A DNA stretch of 64,000 nt, taken from contig MQVO02000009.1 of NCBI GenBank assembly GCA_001986395.2, positions 496,001 to 560,000 on the forward strand, read 5' to 3'. Positions 43,112 through 54,051 of the stretch are shown in pieces; the first letter of the stretch is position 1; each line of letters begins with the position of its first letter. Source of the stretch: Irpex lacteus (Eukaryota; Basidiomycota; Agaricomycetes; Polyporales; Irpicaceae). The position numbers were made by a program, and so were the translations under genes. The notes under the pieces were generated by a model. The model searched no databases. It had not been told where the DNA came from and worked only from the letters and a program-made list of their open reading frames with translations.

Positions 43112-45248
43112 CGGTAATCTTCTTCCTTTCTAAACTTTCCGCAGTTTCCTCTGACTATGCTATCCGAACATCGTAATACTGTAATAATATGTTGTCTTTG
43201 TATCATTTTCTATGTGTACGAACCCGTCCGCGGGTGTAATACACTACTTGTCCATATCATATTGTAATTTTAGCGTAAAATAGTCGACTTCAATCATGTT
43301 ATTGAACCTCGCGTGCTATCCGTCAGTGCTTCGGGGAAGCCCTTCGCTAGCCGGTATCAGGGGTCCTACACAGATAAGTCTCCAGAATTGGCGCTTACAG
43401 TAAATATTTTGCTTTGCCAAGATCTGCCTAGGGCATCATTTGTGCGGCAGTTGGACGCAGCGAATTGAATATATTGCACCCTAAAATCTATAACAGTTTT
43501 CTTTAGTTTTGTGAACGGCTTGGAGACTTTCGAAGACAGAGATTCCAAATTCGGCCCTCAGCTTTCGAGTCAGAGACTGTTGATGGCATGATCTACTAGT
43601 ATCCTAATCCTGCAAGGCTCAGAGATGGCAATGTCCTCCGAGGTTCAGTATCGTTTGCTGTGAGTACCACCGCGGCCGCCGAGGCGTCGCGCTTTGTTTG
43701 TTGCCGCTTATCAAAGCCTTTGTGGCGGCCACGTGAAGAAGTCCCTAAAGTAAACTTCGCGTTGCCGCCCGGTTTTTGTGAGCTGAGTCCTGACTCGGAG
43801 ACTATCATCCAATCCAATCCATTCGACTGAGCAAGATGCTGTTCGAGCAGCGTTGAATAATAATCTGTGTGTGTCATTTCTTCTTCAATGCTCCTACACC
43901 ATGTTGACTATGATCTGCTATAGAAATTAAGGAGACTGGTGGGAAAGCGATTTTCGCCAACACAATCATAGCAGGCTACCTAGACGATGTTTTAAGCTAC
44001 TCACTCGAATGCCGTAGCCTGGCTGCTGCATACAGCCGTGAATGTACTGTAAGTGACAGTAGCCACACTGGGCCAGTGAATGATTCAGGTAGTACACGTG
44101 GCGCCCGCCGCCGCCGTGACCACCGGCGGAAGCAGAATTGTCGATCACTTCAGAGGTCGCGCCGAAGTTTCCTTTTTAAAGTCATCGGTGGACGGATATG
44201 GGATGCGTCGGTATGTCCATGATCTTTTGTGGAATCGCGAGCGCCGTTGATGCCTTTGCCTTGGCAGTATTGTCGCTCCCCCAGACCCACGAAGCCCGAG
44301 AGTCATATCGGTCTTTCCTACGGCCATGGTCAGCACGGATTTCGGCGCGCGCGAGAGGAAAGCATGTCTGACACTCTTTACGCTCCGCACGCATACGCAC
44401 TCTCCTACATTTTCTGTTCTCTGATTCCGGAATGCACTAGCCGTGCTCATTCGAGCTTCGGGTCTCAACTAACTCGTGGTCTCAGAATCACGTCTCAAAG
44501 GCCCCCGTCTCTGAGTATTTCTCAAAGGCCTTACCCCAGATCATATTGCACGTCGAGATTGTCCGTTGGCCCTCTCAACTTCCTCTGAAAACCTGCCAGA
44601 TATGCCTCAGGGTCGACGGAAGCAAATCCGGTTTTGGGGGAGCGTCGGCCATTGCACACGCGGTGTAAACATTTCTCGAATTTTCTCATTGCATGAAGGC
44701 CCGTAATTAATGCCCACACTGTCAGAAAGGCCTCCGTACGGGCGATACGGGGCTTTCATGCCTTTGTGCCTGCGGCTTACAGCTCCAAATATCGGAAAGA
44801 AATCACTGGCCTTTATTTTTGCGGCGTAACAGGTACGGGCCTTTGCTCTTTCATGGGTATACATAGTAAGCTCCGTCTTCATTGATATAACCGGTTGAAT
44901 GGATTCTCTGCAGATGTTCGCTGGCCGAGGGCGCGATACGACAGTGCAATATATTTTCAGTCGCCTCGAGGCTTCAAGCTCCAAGGCCCGTGCCATATTA
45001 GGAACTCAAGTCGGTGGCCCATAATTTCTGAGGCGTAGGTCTCATTTGGCCAGTGACACTTGGACATGATAGAGACCAAACGTTTGACCTTGCGGCCATA
45101 TTCTTCAGCTGTACCGACGAATATGAGCGGCGTATAAAAGGAACAACTGTTGGACCTCTGGCCGTACAGTCTCATCCTGACTTCTCGAGTCTTCCGTGCC
45201 CACTTCCCTCTCCCGCTACAACATATCCCTCGCTCACACTCACACACG
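43112..45248. other. 2.1-kb interval without a convincing gene; promoter of the Cys-finger gene
   Basis: On the minus strand, frames at 43596-43877 and 43966-44148 have somewhat protein-like composition (for example CGYCHLQYIHGC), but I could not join them in phase and they lack a clear start. Opposing overlapping frames at 44145-44588 are not convincing. TATAAAA at 45133-45139 is a good TATA box about 110 bp upstream of the next gene. Confidence 0.45.
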
Positions 45249-46625
45249 ATGCCCGCCGCCAGGAGGACCACCAACGCGAAGACCAACTCCAGCACTCTGA
45301 GCAATGCCGCTCCCGCCGCGTCTCGCCGTAGCAAAGCTGCAGCTGCAGCCTCTTCGAGTCCATCTGAATACTATGACGAAGCATTTTCTATTCTCGAAAA
45401 GGCGATTGAGTACATCCAGAAGAAGGCAGAGGATTTCGAGACTCTGAATCTCCCATCCATTAATATCGAATTCGACAAGGACGTCACGATCGACGAGCGG
45501 ATTCGAGTTGCCTGTGAATATCGTGGTATAGCTTCTACAGAGTGGTACTTGCATGTTATGTTATACTCATTCTCGGATGGTAACGTCGTGCGTATTCCTT
45601 ACCATGCTCGATGATGTGAAACTGAATTTTGGAACGTAGTATCCCATTTGCCCGCTGTGCTCTTGGTATTCGGGGAGCGAGACTCCCAAAGGTTTCACAT
45701 ACAATAATCCCAGGGTAACTGAGCGGCATCCTCGAACCGACAAACACCTGGACGCACTCCACAAATTCTTGCGGGTGTCTAAAGAATGTCTTGAGAACAG
45801 GGAGAGCTTGAAATGCCCGGAGTGTGGTCATGGGTGAGTATGCTCCTGTTATATCTCTCGCTAGGTGCAGCTTACTGATGACTTCATATTCATCGCTTGG
45901 TTAGCTACGCTGCCGAAAGACAAGATATGCTTGAGAGCCACATCAAGACATGCCGAGGTAAGGCAGCTGAAGCGGCTGCAAGACTTGAAGGCAGCGTGAA
46001 ACCTGAGGAAGAGCAGCCCAACCTTCCTGAAGCTCCGCCATCGCCTTCTGCGGCGGCGGCCATCACGAGCACGGCGACGTACCAGGAACCGTTGGCACAG
46101 AATGTCAGCGGACCGTCGTTTGCTGCCCAACTTCCCTTTCCGTTCACTGTTCCTTCGCAACCTCGACTCCCCCCTCCTCACAATGCATTCTTACCTCATC
46201 AGGGGATTCCTCACTCCCCTTCGATGGTCGCGCAGAGAGCCATGGCGCCACTCCCTCGTCGGGTGAACACGAAGGCTAGACAAACTAGGCGCGACTTGAT
46301 GTCGACGCATCTACCCCAACAATATCCCCAACAACCATCATTCAATTTCCCTGGGCCGGATTTTGGACCTTCGGAATATCAGGCCTACTACCCCGGCCAC
46401 GTTACGCAGACGGTCAACACTCCTAATCCTTTCGTTAATCCTTTCGTTGGCGGAGCATCTTTCAACGGTCAGATGCAGCCTATGGCGAATGGGTATACTC
46501 ACCCACCCCTCCAACCATCCATCGTAACCGTTCACCAGCACAACTCTTATCAGTTCCCTGCTCCGCCCGCTTCACAATCTTTTACTAACACTGCCACTCC
46601 TACCTCGTATTTCAATGCAGAGTAG
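45249..46625 (+). CDS. Putative Cys-finger protein, agaricomycete-specific
   Basis: Three exons (45249-45587, 45640-45833, 45905-46625) give 417 residues. The N-terminus is basic and Ala/Ser-rich, followed by a helical region (YYDEAFSILEKAIEYIQKKA). A possible zinc-binding region has YPICPLCS, then about 60 residues later CPECGHGYAERQDMLESH with HIKTC, i.e. a C-x2-C...H-x3-C finger split by a phase 2 intron. The last 230 residues are Pro/Gln/Asn-rich and look disordered (QQYPQQPSFNFPGPDFG). Together this suggests a nuclear regulator, but no DNA-binding family is recognised. The first exon is open well past EYRGIAS, and the GTGCGT donor at 45588 gives a typical 52-nt intron. Confidence 0.72.
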
Positions 46626-47030
46626 TAATTTACCTGTCCCTCATGTCTTTCAAGTTCTTTCTTATTTTCGAGTTCACAAGGCGTAAATTGCACTGTTCAC
46701 TGGTTTCAGATAGTTTGATTTAAGACTCTTGCTCAATTCTTGTGTCATGTTATGTAATGTCTCCGAATCCGCAATCTCATCTTTATGTCTAACAAGTTGA
46801 ACTTAAAGACGACCCTGGCGTGACAGGCAAATCTGGAGGTCCAAGTGTGACGTCAAAGTGACGGAACTTCGGGCCGAGGGTCACGACGCCCATATATAAA
46901 CCGAACGGCGTTTCGTTTTCGGCCAGACCCTGGTTCGACTTTGTCCTCCACTGTCCTCTCGTCTCGACGTCTTCACAAACTAACCTCACTCACGTTCTTT
47001 ACGACCTCCCACGATCTTTACGACTTCAAC
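46626..47030. promoter_or_regulatory. Promoter region of the small secreted protein gene
   Basis: 405 bp. TATATAAA at about 46893-46900 is a clear TATA box some 130 bp upstream of the ATG, suggesting a regulated, possibly highly expressed gene. Confidence 0.55.
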
Positions 47031-47867
47031 ATGTACAGCAAGCTCTTCACCACCGCCCTTGTCGCTCTTCTCGCTGCTCAACAGGCCGTGTCCACGCCTA
47101 TCTTGGGGAAACGACAGCTAGAGGTACGCCGTCACGTCTAGTACCTAGTTGATGGCACCTCTGACATTACGTTCTACTAGGTCGTCGACGGGATCACCTG
47201 CTCTCTTATCAAAGAGCGTCTCAACAACCCTGCGACGATGCTTGGACACCTTGCGGCTCGCTCTCCTGCTGATGGCTTCGATCTTGCGGGACTCCTTCAA
47301 GGTTGTAGCAAGTCTAACTCGGAGCGTATTAGAAAGCCGCACGACTTCTCTTTCGGTGACGGTGAAGGCGATGGAAACGGCAGCTCTGGTAAAGGCGCGA
47401 CGAGCCCCGTCGGCAATGCGTACGGTCAATATCCAAACTCTGCGTCGTCCGCTTCTTCTGCCTCTGGTAACGGTGTCGGTTCTGGCTCTGGTTCTGCTGC
47501 TTCGTCTTCCGGCGCCCAATCGTCCAACTCTGGCTCATCTGGAAGCAACAACGGCGCGAAGGTTCCATTCAACCCTACCAACGCCCCAAACACCATTACT
47601 CGTCGTGCAGACTCCGTTCCTTTTGAACCTGCTGCACCCACCCCTGCTGAAGTTACTCCCAAAGCCGCTGAGCCTGCGGAGGCTGACATCGACGCAGACG
47701 CGAATTTCAAGCGCCCTAAATCCTCGCAACATGCCGCTGCGGAAGACGCGCCTGAACGCCCTACTTTCAACGACAAGAGCGATACCAAGCACGACTCCAG
47801 CCCTGGCAGCAAGTGTGTTGGACAGGCCGGGTCATTGACCTGTGGTCTCCAGGCTTTGGGGCTTTGA
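47031..47867 (+). CDS. Secreted Ser/Gly/Ala-rich protein with Kex2-type site
   Basis: Two exons (47031-47123, 47181-47867) give 259 residues. A signal peptide (MYSKLFTTALVALLAAQQAVS) is followed by TPILGKR, a Lys-Arg site for Kex2. The mature part begins QLEVVDGITCSLIKERL and LAGLLQGCS, then becomes Ser/Gly/Asn-rich low complexity (SASSASGNGVGSGSGSAASS), with a second dibasic TRR at about residue 185 and a C-terminal pair of Cys (GSKCVGQAGSLTCGLQALGL). Four Cys in the mature form allow two disulfides. No family recognised; role as effector, wall protein or propeptide-derived signal is open. The other frame across the second exon is also open for 229 codons but lacks an independent start or signal. 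Confidence 0.82.
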
Positions 47868-48698
47868 TCTAGACGCCTGTACCTGATCCTCTTGTGTCCT
47901 GTGTGCTTGTACCTGGTTGTGGGAATTACATCACTATGAACTTTGACAACACAAATCGTGAGAGCAATGAGCATGTAGCCTTTGCCGCAGCTACTTGTAT
48001 TACTGCTGGTATAGTCGGCTCCGTCTGGACCTGACAGCTATGTATGCATACAGTGAGTGCCTAGCAATATATCCACTGATAGATACAAAGTCGAAGTACT
48101 GCTTACTGTCAAATAAGGTCCCGACATTGGGCTCAGATTTTCAGTTCCCCAGGTACGCAACTGAAAACCTTCGCCCCGCACAGCTCCGGCGCTAAGCCAC
48201 GATGTGCCTCGTAAGTTGAAATTGTTTGTGGTCCGCTGTACAACAGGCTCAAATGCGTGAGTATCTTGTTACACTTGCCCCCTTGCAGCAATATTTGACC
48301 TTCCTGTTGCCTGCAAGGACAGCCCATTTGTGTCGACGGCCTATCCTGCCGTAGGTGTATTGCGATCGAGACCGCAGGAACCGCGGCACACCGAGCGTTC
48401 AACCCACTTCGAGCTGTCTATACTACCGCCAATATATCTCGAACGAGTTTGACGTTGACAACGCAGATACGGCACCCACCTGCCCATGTACGCGCAATCC
48501 ATAGACCGATGCCTAGATGACAGCATCGAAATGTTTTTGGCCGACGACGTAGCATTCCTTGTCCGGATTAGCTTCCGCGCGGGTAGAACGAATGCGGACA
48601 TGGGTATATAAGGAGGCATCCTTGGGTGTCGTCGAGACCCGGCACTTTCTCGCGTTCTTTCGGTGCTGACTTCCTCGAGAGAAGTTTAGGTTTTCATT
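47868..48698. other. Intergenic, with promoter of the DUF6533 gene
   Basis: About 830 bp. TATATAA at 48605-48611 lies about 90 bp upstream of the DUF6533 start codon. No further gene is seen. Confidence 0.5.
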
Positions 48699-50531
48699 AT
48701 GGTTTGGTATACTGATGCGCAGGCTGCTGCGCTGGTGAGCCAGCAGCAGATCATCAATGTGAGTGCGCTCTCTTCTCCGCGGATTTATGGACCTAGCGCT
48801 AATTTTTATCTGACCAGTACGTGCAGGGTACGATTTTCTCTTGTTCAATGTTTACTGTCCAACGATGTGCTCAATGTGTAATATACAGTTGCCAGCGCAG
48901 CTCTCTGGGTGCGTAGTACTTACTTAAGGCCACTGTGTTCAATTCCTCTGATGTATGCGAACAGCTGTACGAATGGTTGATACTCATACAAGACGAGGTC
49001 TCACTAGTATGGGGATCGAAGTGGTCGCCCATGGCATTGCTCTATATGTGGACAAGATATTCAGCAGTAGCCGACACGGTGCTGGGGCTACAATGTGAGT
49101 AGTGTATCCGATCCACATGTTTTCAAATGTATGTCTAATCTTGGTCGTAGCGTCATTGCAAAGAATGTCCCCGATGGCGAGTCCAGTCATGTTGCATGTC
49201 GGACGGCGATCTCACCTACCATAATATTATAGGACTGCCGCATAAGCGACGCTGTCAACTCTTGTACGAGGGTCCCTCTTCATAGTCACCCATCTCCCCC
49301 GTTAACGAGTCTTTTTCCATAAGTTTTGATCTGCATAGGTATCTACACAAGCGAACGTAAGTCTCGCTGGGACAGTCTTCCCCTGCAACGGCTCACCTGT
49401 TGGGACACAGTGGTACTGCTATGGCGAACCTTCGCTATCTGGGGAGACAATAAATATGTCAGATACGGTCTCGGGACCTTGTGGCTGGTGAGTATTCACA
49501 CTTCGAACAAGCACACAACGCTTAACCCACCGTAGATTATGCTGCCCCTATGCCTCTCTCTGATAGGAATGTTTGTTGCCTCTACTGTTTGTAAGTGTCC
49601 ATATCAAAAAATAGGGTGGACGCGATACTGACGTGTCGGATAGATGGGCCTCAGCCGGTACCTGGTATGCCTGGCTGCAATCTGGTGCATGCGAGTCTCA
49701 TAGATATCGGGGCGTTCGTATCATTGCTCACAATCGAACTTAGTAAGTTTCATACGGCTTTGCAACGTTGTAACAAAAGTCTGACCCGCAGTAGTTATCG
49801 TGGTACTCACCGTGGTGAAGGGCGTGCAGAATGGTAAGAATTTTGGTGTGGCACAAAGTGACGTTGTACTGATTCTAGTGCGTTATATAGCACGGTTGAT
49901 GCACCACGGACGCTTGATGCCCGTATTGACTCGAGATGGTTCGTCCTCCTTTTAGGTCACGCTTTATGTTGCTCGTACTCATGCCTAACCCCTTTCGCAG
50001 GCATCTTGTTCTTCGTGTGCTTATTATGTATGAAACATACCCCATTTTTCTCTTACTTGTTAAACTAACTAAGAGCATAGCTATCTCGATTGCTTGCATA
50101 CTAGCACCGCTGCTTGGACCCGTAAGCTCTTGAAAACACATCATTTACCTCCTAATTCTCATTCGGCCCAACAGCACATATACGCAGTCATGCTAGCTCC
50201 GTACGTCTCCTTCCCACTCTCATGGTCGTTCACGAATCTCACATCCCTGCCAAGTTTCTTGCGAGTCATGCACAGCGTCCTATGCTGTCGTGTGATACTG
50301 CACATACGCAACGCCGCCGCAAGTATGGACATCATCGACACGAGTTCAGGCTATCCTGCCTGTACGACTGTTGTGGATTTTGACACTATTGAGTTCATGT
50401 CGCCGAACGGGCTGTGCTCGTTAGATATACCGATGGACGAACTCGAGAGTGGTATTGTAGACCCTCATCCGAGTCATGAGGGTCGCCACCACCGTTGCAG
50501 CTGGCATTATCATGGACGTAGTAGAACGTAG
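48699..50531 (+). CDS. DUF6533 seven-helix-type membrane protein
   Basis: Agaricomycete orphan serpentine protein. Fifteen exons (48699-48758, 48818-48827, 48889-48908, 48965-49094, 49151-49185, 49233-49263, 49324-49356, 49411-49487, 49536-49590, 49644-49742, 49792-49833, 49879-49938, 50001-50027, 50081-50121, 50175-50531) add exactly to 358 residues. The DUF6533 block is ALWLYEWLILIQDEVSLVW, LLYMWTRYSAVADTVLGL. Then follow LICIGIYTSELVLLWRTFAIWG, LIMLPLCLSLIGMFVAST, a loop with PGMPGCN, FVSLLTIELIVIVVLTVVKG, ILFFVCLLSISIACILAPLL and MLAPYVSFPLS, and a C-terminal tail with the family's RVMHSVLCCRVILHIR. Weak points are the donor at 49186 (GTCATG) and the very short exons 2, 3 and 13. Function unknown. 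Confidence 0.85.
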
Positions 50532-50814
50532 CTATAGAGAGATACTTCGTACCACCAGGACTCATGACACAGGACACTTGACAATAAGCAAACATGTACT
50601 ATTTCCATACCCTACCGTAGCTAGAATACTAATAATAACGGCCTCACGCATGCACAAGAACTTGGGAGTCGTGGGCGAAGCTAAAGACGAGCGTCTATGA
50701 GCGCGAGGGCGCTCTCCATGTGAATTGCTGCTTTCGCTTCAACCACAACGACCTCAGCAGTCTAATTCGCTACACCCGGTCTTTGAACACACACCTAAGG
50801 CCACTACACTGGCC

Positions 50815-53563
50815 ATGGACAAGACAAAAACTAAACTAGCAGCGTTCTTCAACGACGATGACGACGAACCTGCGTTTCCAGTGCGAACGGATACCCATCC
50901 TCCTTTCCTCTTCCTGTAGCGCGCTCACCGATCGGTTTTGTCTCGCTAGCAAAAGCAAGTAGACGAGCAGAAGCTGTCAACGTACGCCCATGGTACCTTG
51001 CGCAAGTCTAAGCGGGAGAAGGAGAAGGAGGCTGCTGAGGCGAAGAGGAGGGAGGAGGAGGAGAACGCGGCGAAGGCTTATGCGGAGTTCCTGGATACGT
51101 TTCAGGGCGAAGGCGTCGATAGGAAGAAAGCTGGGTCTACTTTTGTAAGGCCTGGGCAGGAGAGTGTGTACACCCCGTCGGCCAGGCGGCCAGAGACGTC
51201 AAGTAGAGCACAGGCATTTGAAGAGGTGAGTTTTAGGTGTACATCAGTGTGTTTCCCGTCGAAGTACTAATGTTTGTATCAGCCTGCATCGCCTCCTCTT
51301 GCTGCATCTAAGCCGAAAGGGAAGCGTGCTATGGATTCCTTCTTGGAAGAAATCAAAAGGTACGCCACGCACTGTTCTGGCAGAAAACAACTATCTTAGA
51401 GCAGGCGGAAAGGGAACAAGCAACACGAGAATCGAAGTTTGGGAGGCATGGTATGAACGTTTGTTTATCTCCCTATGGATAGGCCAACTCAAAGGAACAC
51501 CACACAGCCACACACGGACGGTCGGTCACCTCGATGGCGGCTTATGAGGGTCAAAGTGGCAGCAAGGATCGCGGAGACCCCGAGGTATGAACTCAGCCGA
51601 TTCTCATATGCTTTCCTACCACTAACCTCTTCACGCAGACATCGAATGTGTTTGTCGCCAACCTACCACCGAATGTCACGGAGCAAAGCCTTGGCATGTT
51701 CTTCGCGCGAATTGGACCGGTCGGTTCGGTGCGTCAAACTGCACCCTTTCTCATGGGAAAGCCTATTGACCGCACGATTTAGGTTAAGATTATGTGGCCT
51801 CGCGGAGATGCCACTAACACCGGTCCTGCTTCGGACATGAACAATCGCAGAACAAGGACAACAGGTCTCAGCGGATTCGTGGCATTCATGAAGCGCAAGG
51901 ACGCTGAAGAAGCTCTTCGGGAGCTTGACGGCTTCGACTGGGGAGGGTCCATCCTACGCGTGGGATGGAGTAAAGCTGTTCCTGTAGCTGCCAGGCCCCT
52001 GTATGGTATGTTTCCGCTACATCCTATGCCTGATGCATTAACTGAGTTTATCACATTAATTAAAGTCGTGAAAAAGTCGCATGCAGATTCGCATTCGCGC
52101 TCGAGGTCTCGCAGCCGCTCACCGCGCCGGCACCATAGGGATACAGACCGCAGTCATAGCCCGCGTCGGCATCGCTCGTATTCTGACGAACGTGATTATC
52201 ACCACACTCGTTCGCGTCACTCGAGGTCGCGGTCTCGGAGCGCGTCGTACAGTCGTAGCCGGTCACCATCGAGCTCTCGTTATCGCCGTAAACATTCTTA
52301 TGACCATTCGCGCCGGAGTAGGTCGCGTTCACCGGCAGAGGATGGCGAACAGGTCTCGGAGACGTTTATTCGTGTTGTCGCCGCCGAAGTAAAAGGTCAT
52401 GGTGATGACTACGAGAAATGCTTGCAAGACAGAGAGGTGTCGAATCCTCAATATGCATTCCTCAAGCGAGGGGTAAGCTCTGTGAGCATCGATGTGAACT
52501 CATTGCTAAAGTTAGTGTTTTGCAGCACCGACGACACAAGCTGTTCCAGTCACTGGTCAAACAAGCTAAAAGTATTGAGCCTGAATTTGAAGATGAGGTT
52601 TGACATGCATTCCCAATTTAGTTGGACGCGTGACTAAACATTTCGTTCTAGGGCTACAACTCAATATACTCCACCGATTCGGCAGAGGAATCCGAGCGGG
52701 AACGTGTGAGGAAAAACCAACTTGGAAGGCTTGCGAGGAAGCGGTTTGAGTCCATGTTGCGCGCGCTTTCTGGTCGTCGAGGCGAGCTGGCCCGTTGCAT
52801 GGCCTTCAGCCTCGAACATGCAGAAGCCTCGTCAGAAGTGGCTGACATTATTATTGCCTCACTCTTGGTCGATGGCACGCCGGTGCCACGCAAGGTCGCG
52901 CGATTACATCTCATTTGCGACATTCTCCATAACTCTGCTGCGCCGCTTCCGATGGCGTGGAAGTTCAGGCAGGAATTCCAGTCGCGACTTGGTATCGTGT
53001 TTGACCACCTATCGACGATATACCATTCGTTCCCGGGGCGGATTACGGCAGAGACGTTCAAGAAGCAGATAACTAGCGTTATCGACGTATGGGAAGACTG
53101 GATCGTGTTCCCGCCCGAGTTCACAACTGAGCTGAGGGCGAGATTAGAGGGGATGCAGAAGCCGCAGGAGAAGGAGGAGACGGCTGATACTGCCGACAAA
53201 GGCGCACCAGAGAAAGATAACTCAGCGACCTTCGTCAGCAAGTTCAAGTCAAGTTCTTTCATACCTGCAACCGCTCCTGTTCCTGCCGCAACGGCGGATG
53301 ACGACGACGGAGAACCGATGGACGAAGGCTCGGACGACGAAGATGTAGATGGAGCACCTATCGACAACGTTGATGGCGAGCCTATCGATGATGTGGATGG
53401 CGAACCGTTGGGTGCAGATCTGGATGGTGAGCCTATGGATGATGTGGATGGCGAACCACTGGATGACGTGGATGGTGCGCCTCTCGACGACGTTGACGGT
53501 GTCCCTCTCGACGACCTGGACGGTGAGCCGATGGAAGATGATGTCGATGGTGCCCCCGCATGA
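50815..53563 (+). CDS. SR140/U2SURP-type splicing factor (RRM-SURP-CID)
   Basis: U2 snRNP-associated factor of the SR140 family. Ten exons (50815-50880, 50956-51225, 51283-51359, 51413-51458, 51495-51584, 51639-51728, 51783-52005, 52066-52472, 52526-52597, 52652-53563) add to 750 residues. Order: a charged N-terminus (STYAHGTLRKSKREKEKEAA), an RRM (TSNVFVANLPPNVTEQSLG, GFVAFMKRKDAEEALRELDG), an RS-rich stretch (SRSRSRSRSPRRHHRD), a SURP module (ETFIRVVAAEVKGHGDDYE), a CID (FSLEHAEASSEVADIIIASL, VARLHLICDILHNSAAPL, WKFRQEFQSRL) and an acidic C-terminus made of about nine DDVDGEP-type repeats. The RS stretch between RRM and SURP and the acidic repeat tail differ from animal SR140, where the RS domain is C-terminal. 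Nuclear, in pre-mRNA splicing. Confidence 0.93.
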
Positions 53564-54051
53564 AGTGAGACATAGGCTCGCTTCTTTCTTACCGATTTGT
53601 ATGTATGTCTCCATCTGAAGGGATCTCTCGTTGCTTTTTTTTCTTGTCCATAAGACGGATAATATCAATCCAAGGTACACCACGAGGACAGTCAACTGAG
53701 TGACTGGCATCCAATCGCGAATACCGTTCAGTTCCAGGCACTTCAATTCAAGCGCGGCGTTCAGATGCACCCGCGCAGCGTGCTGCAGGACCTGAGTTGG
53801 GATGCATGGCGACCAGCATATGTTCTAGATGTGTGACTGACAGACTACCTTTGAACGTAACGCATTCAATGCGAAACAAGCATGTTTTTCGCCCTTGAGA
53901 GGGGGATGTACTGGGCAGTAGCACGTGATATGGGCGCCTCCAGGAATAATGAATTGTAGTTGCCTCTTATAGAGCGAGCGCAGAGGCCCGCCTGCGTCTT
54001 GACCGTGACCGCCTTCCGTCGTTGCCATCCTCCTCGTCGCTGTTCTGCACG
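53564..54051. other. Intergenic, MAPKK promoter
   Basis: 488 bp between two plus-strand genes. No gene or obvious TATA element. An open frame joins the MAPKK from 54022, but its first codon is TTG, so the ATG at 54052 is used. Confidence 0.45.

Noticed and set aside
43596..44468. Small minus-strand gene with CGYCHLQYIHGC
   Set aside because: The two open blocks cannot be joined in phase with GT-AG borders, and no ATG fits. Left as unannotated interval.
47149..47838. 229-codon plus-strand frame overlapping the secreted protein
   Set aside because: Same region in another frame; no start context, signal peptide or family resemblance, whereas the chosen frame has a signal peptide, a clean intron and paired Cys.
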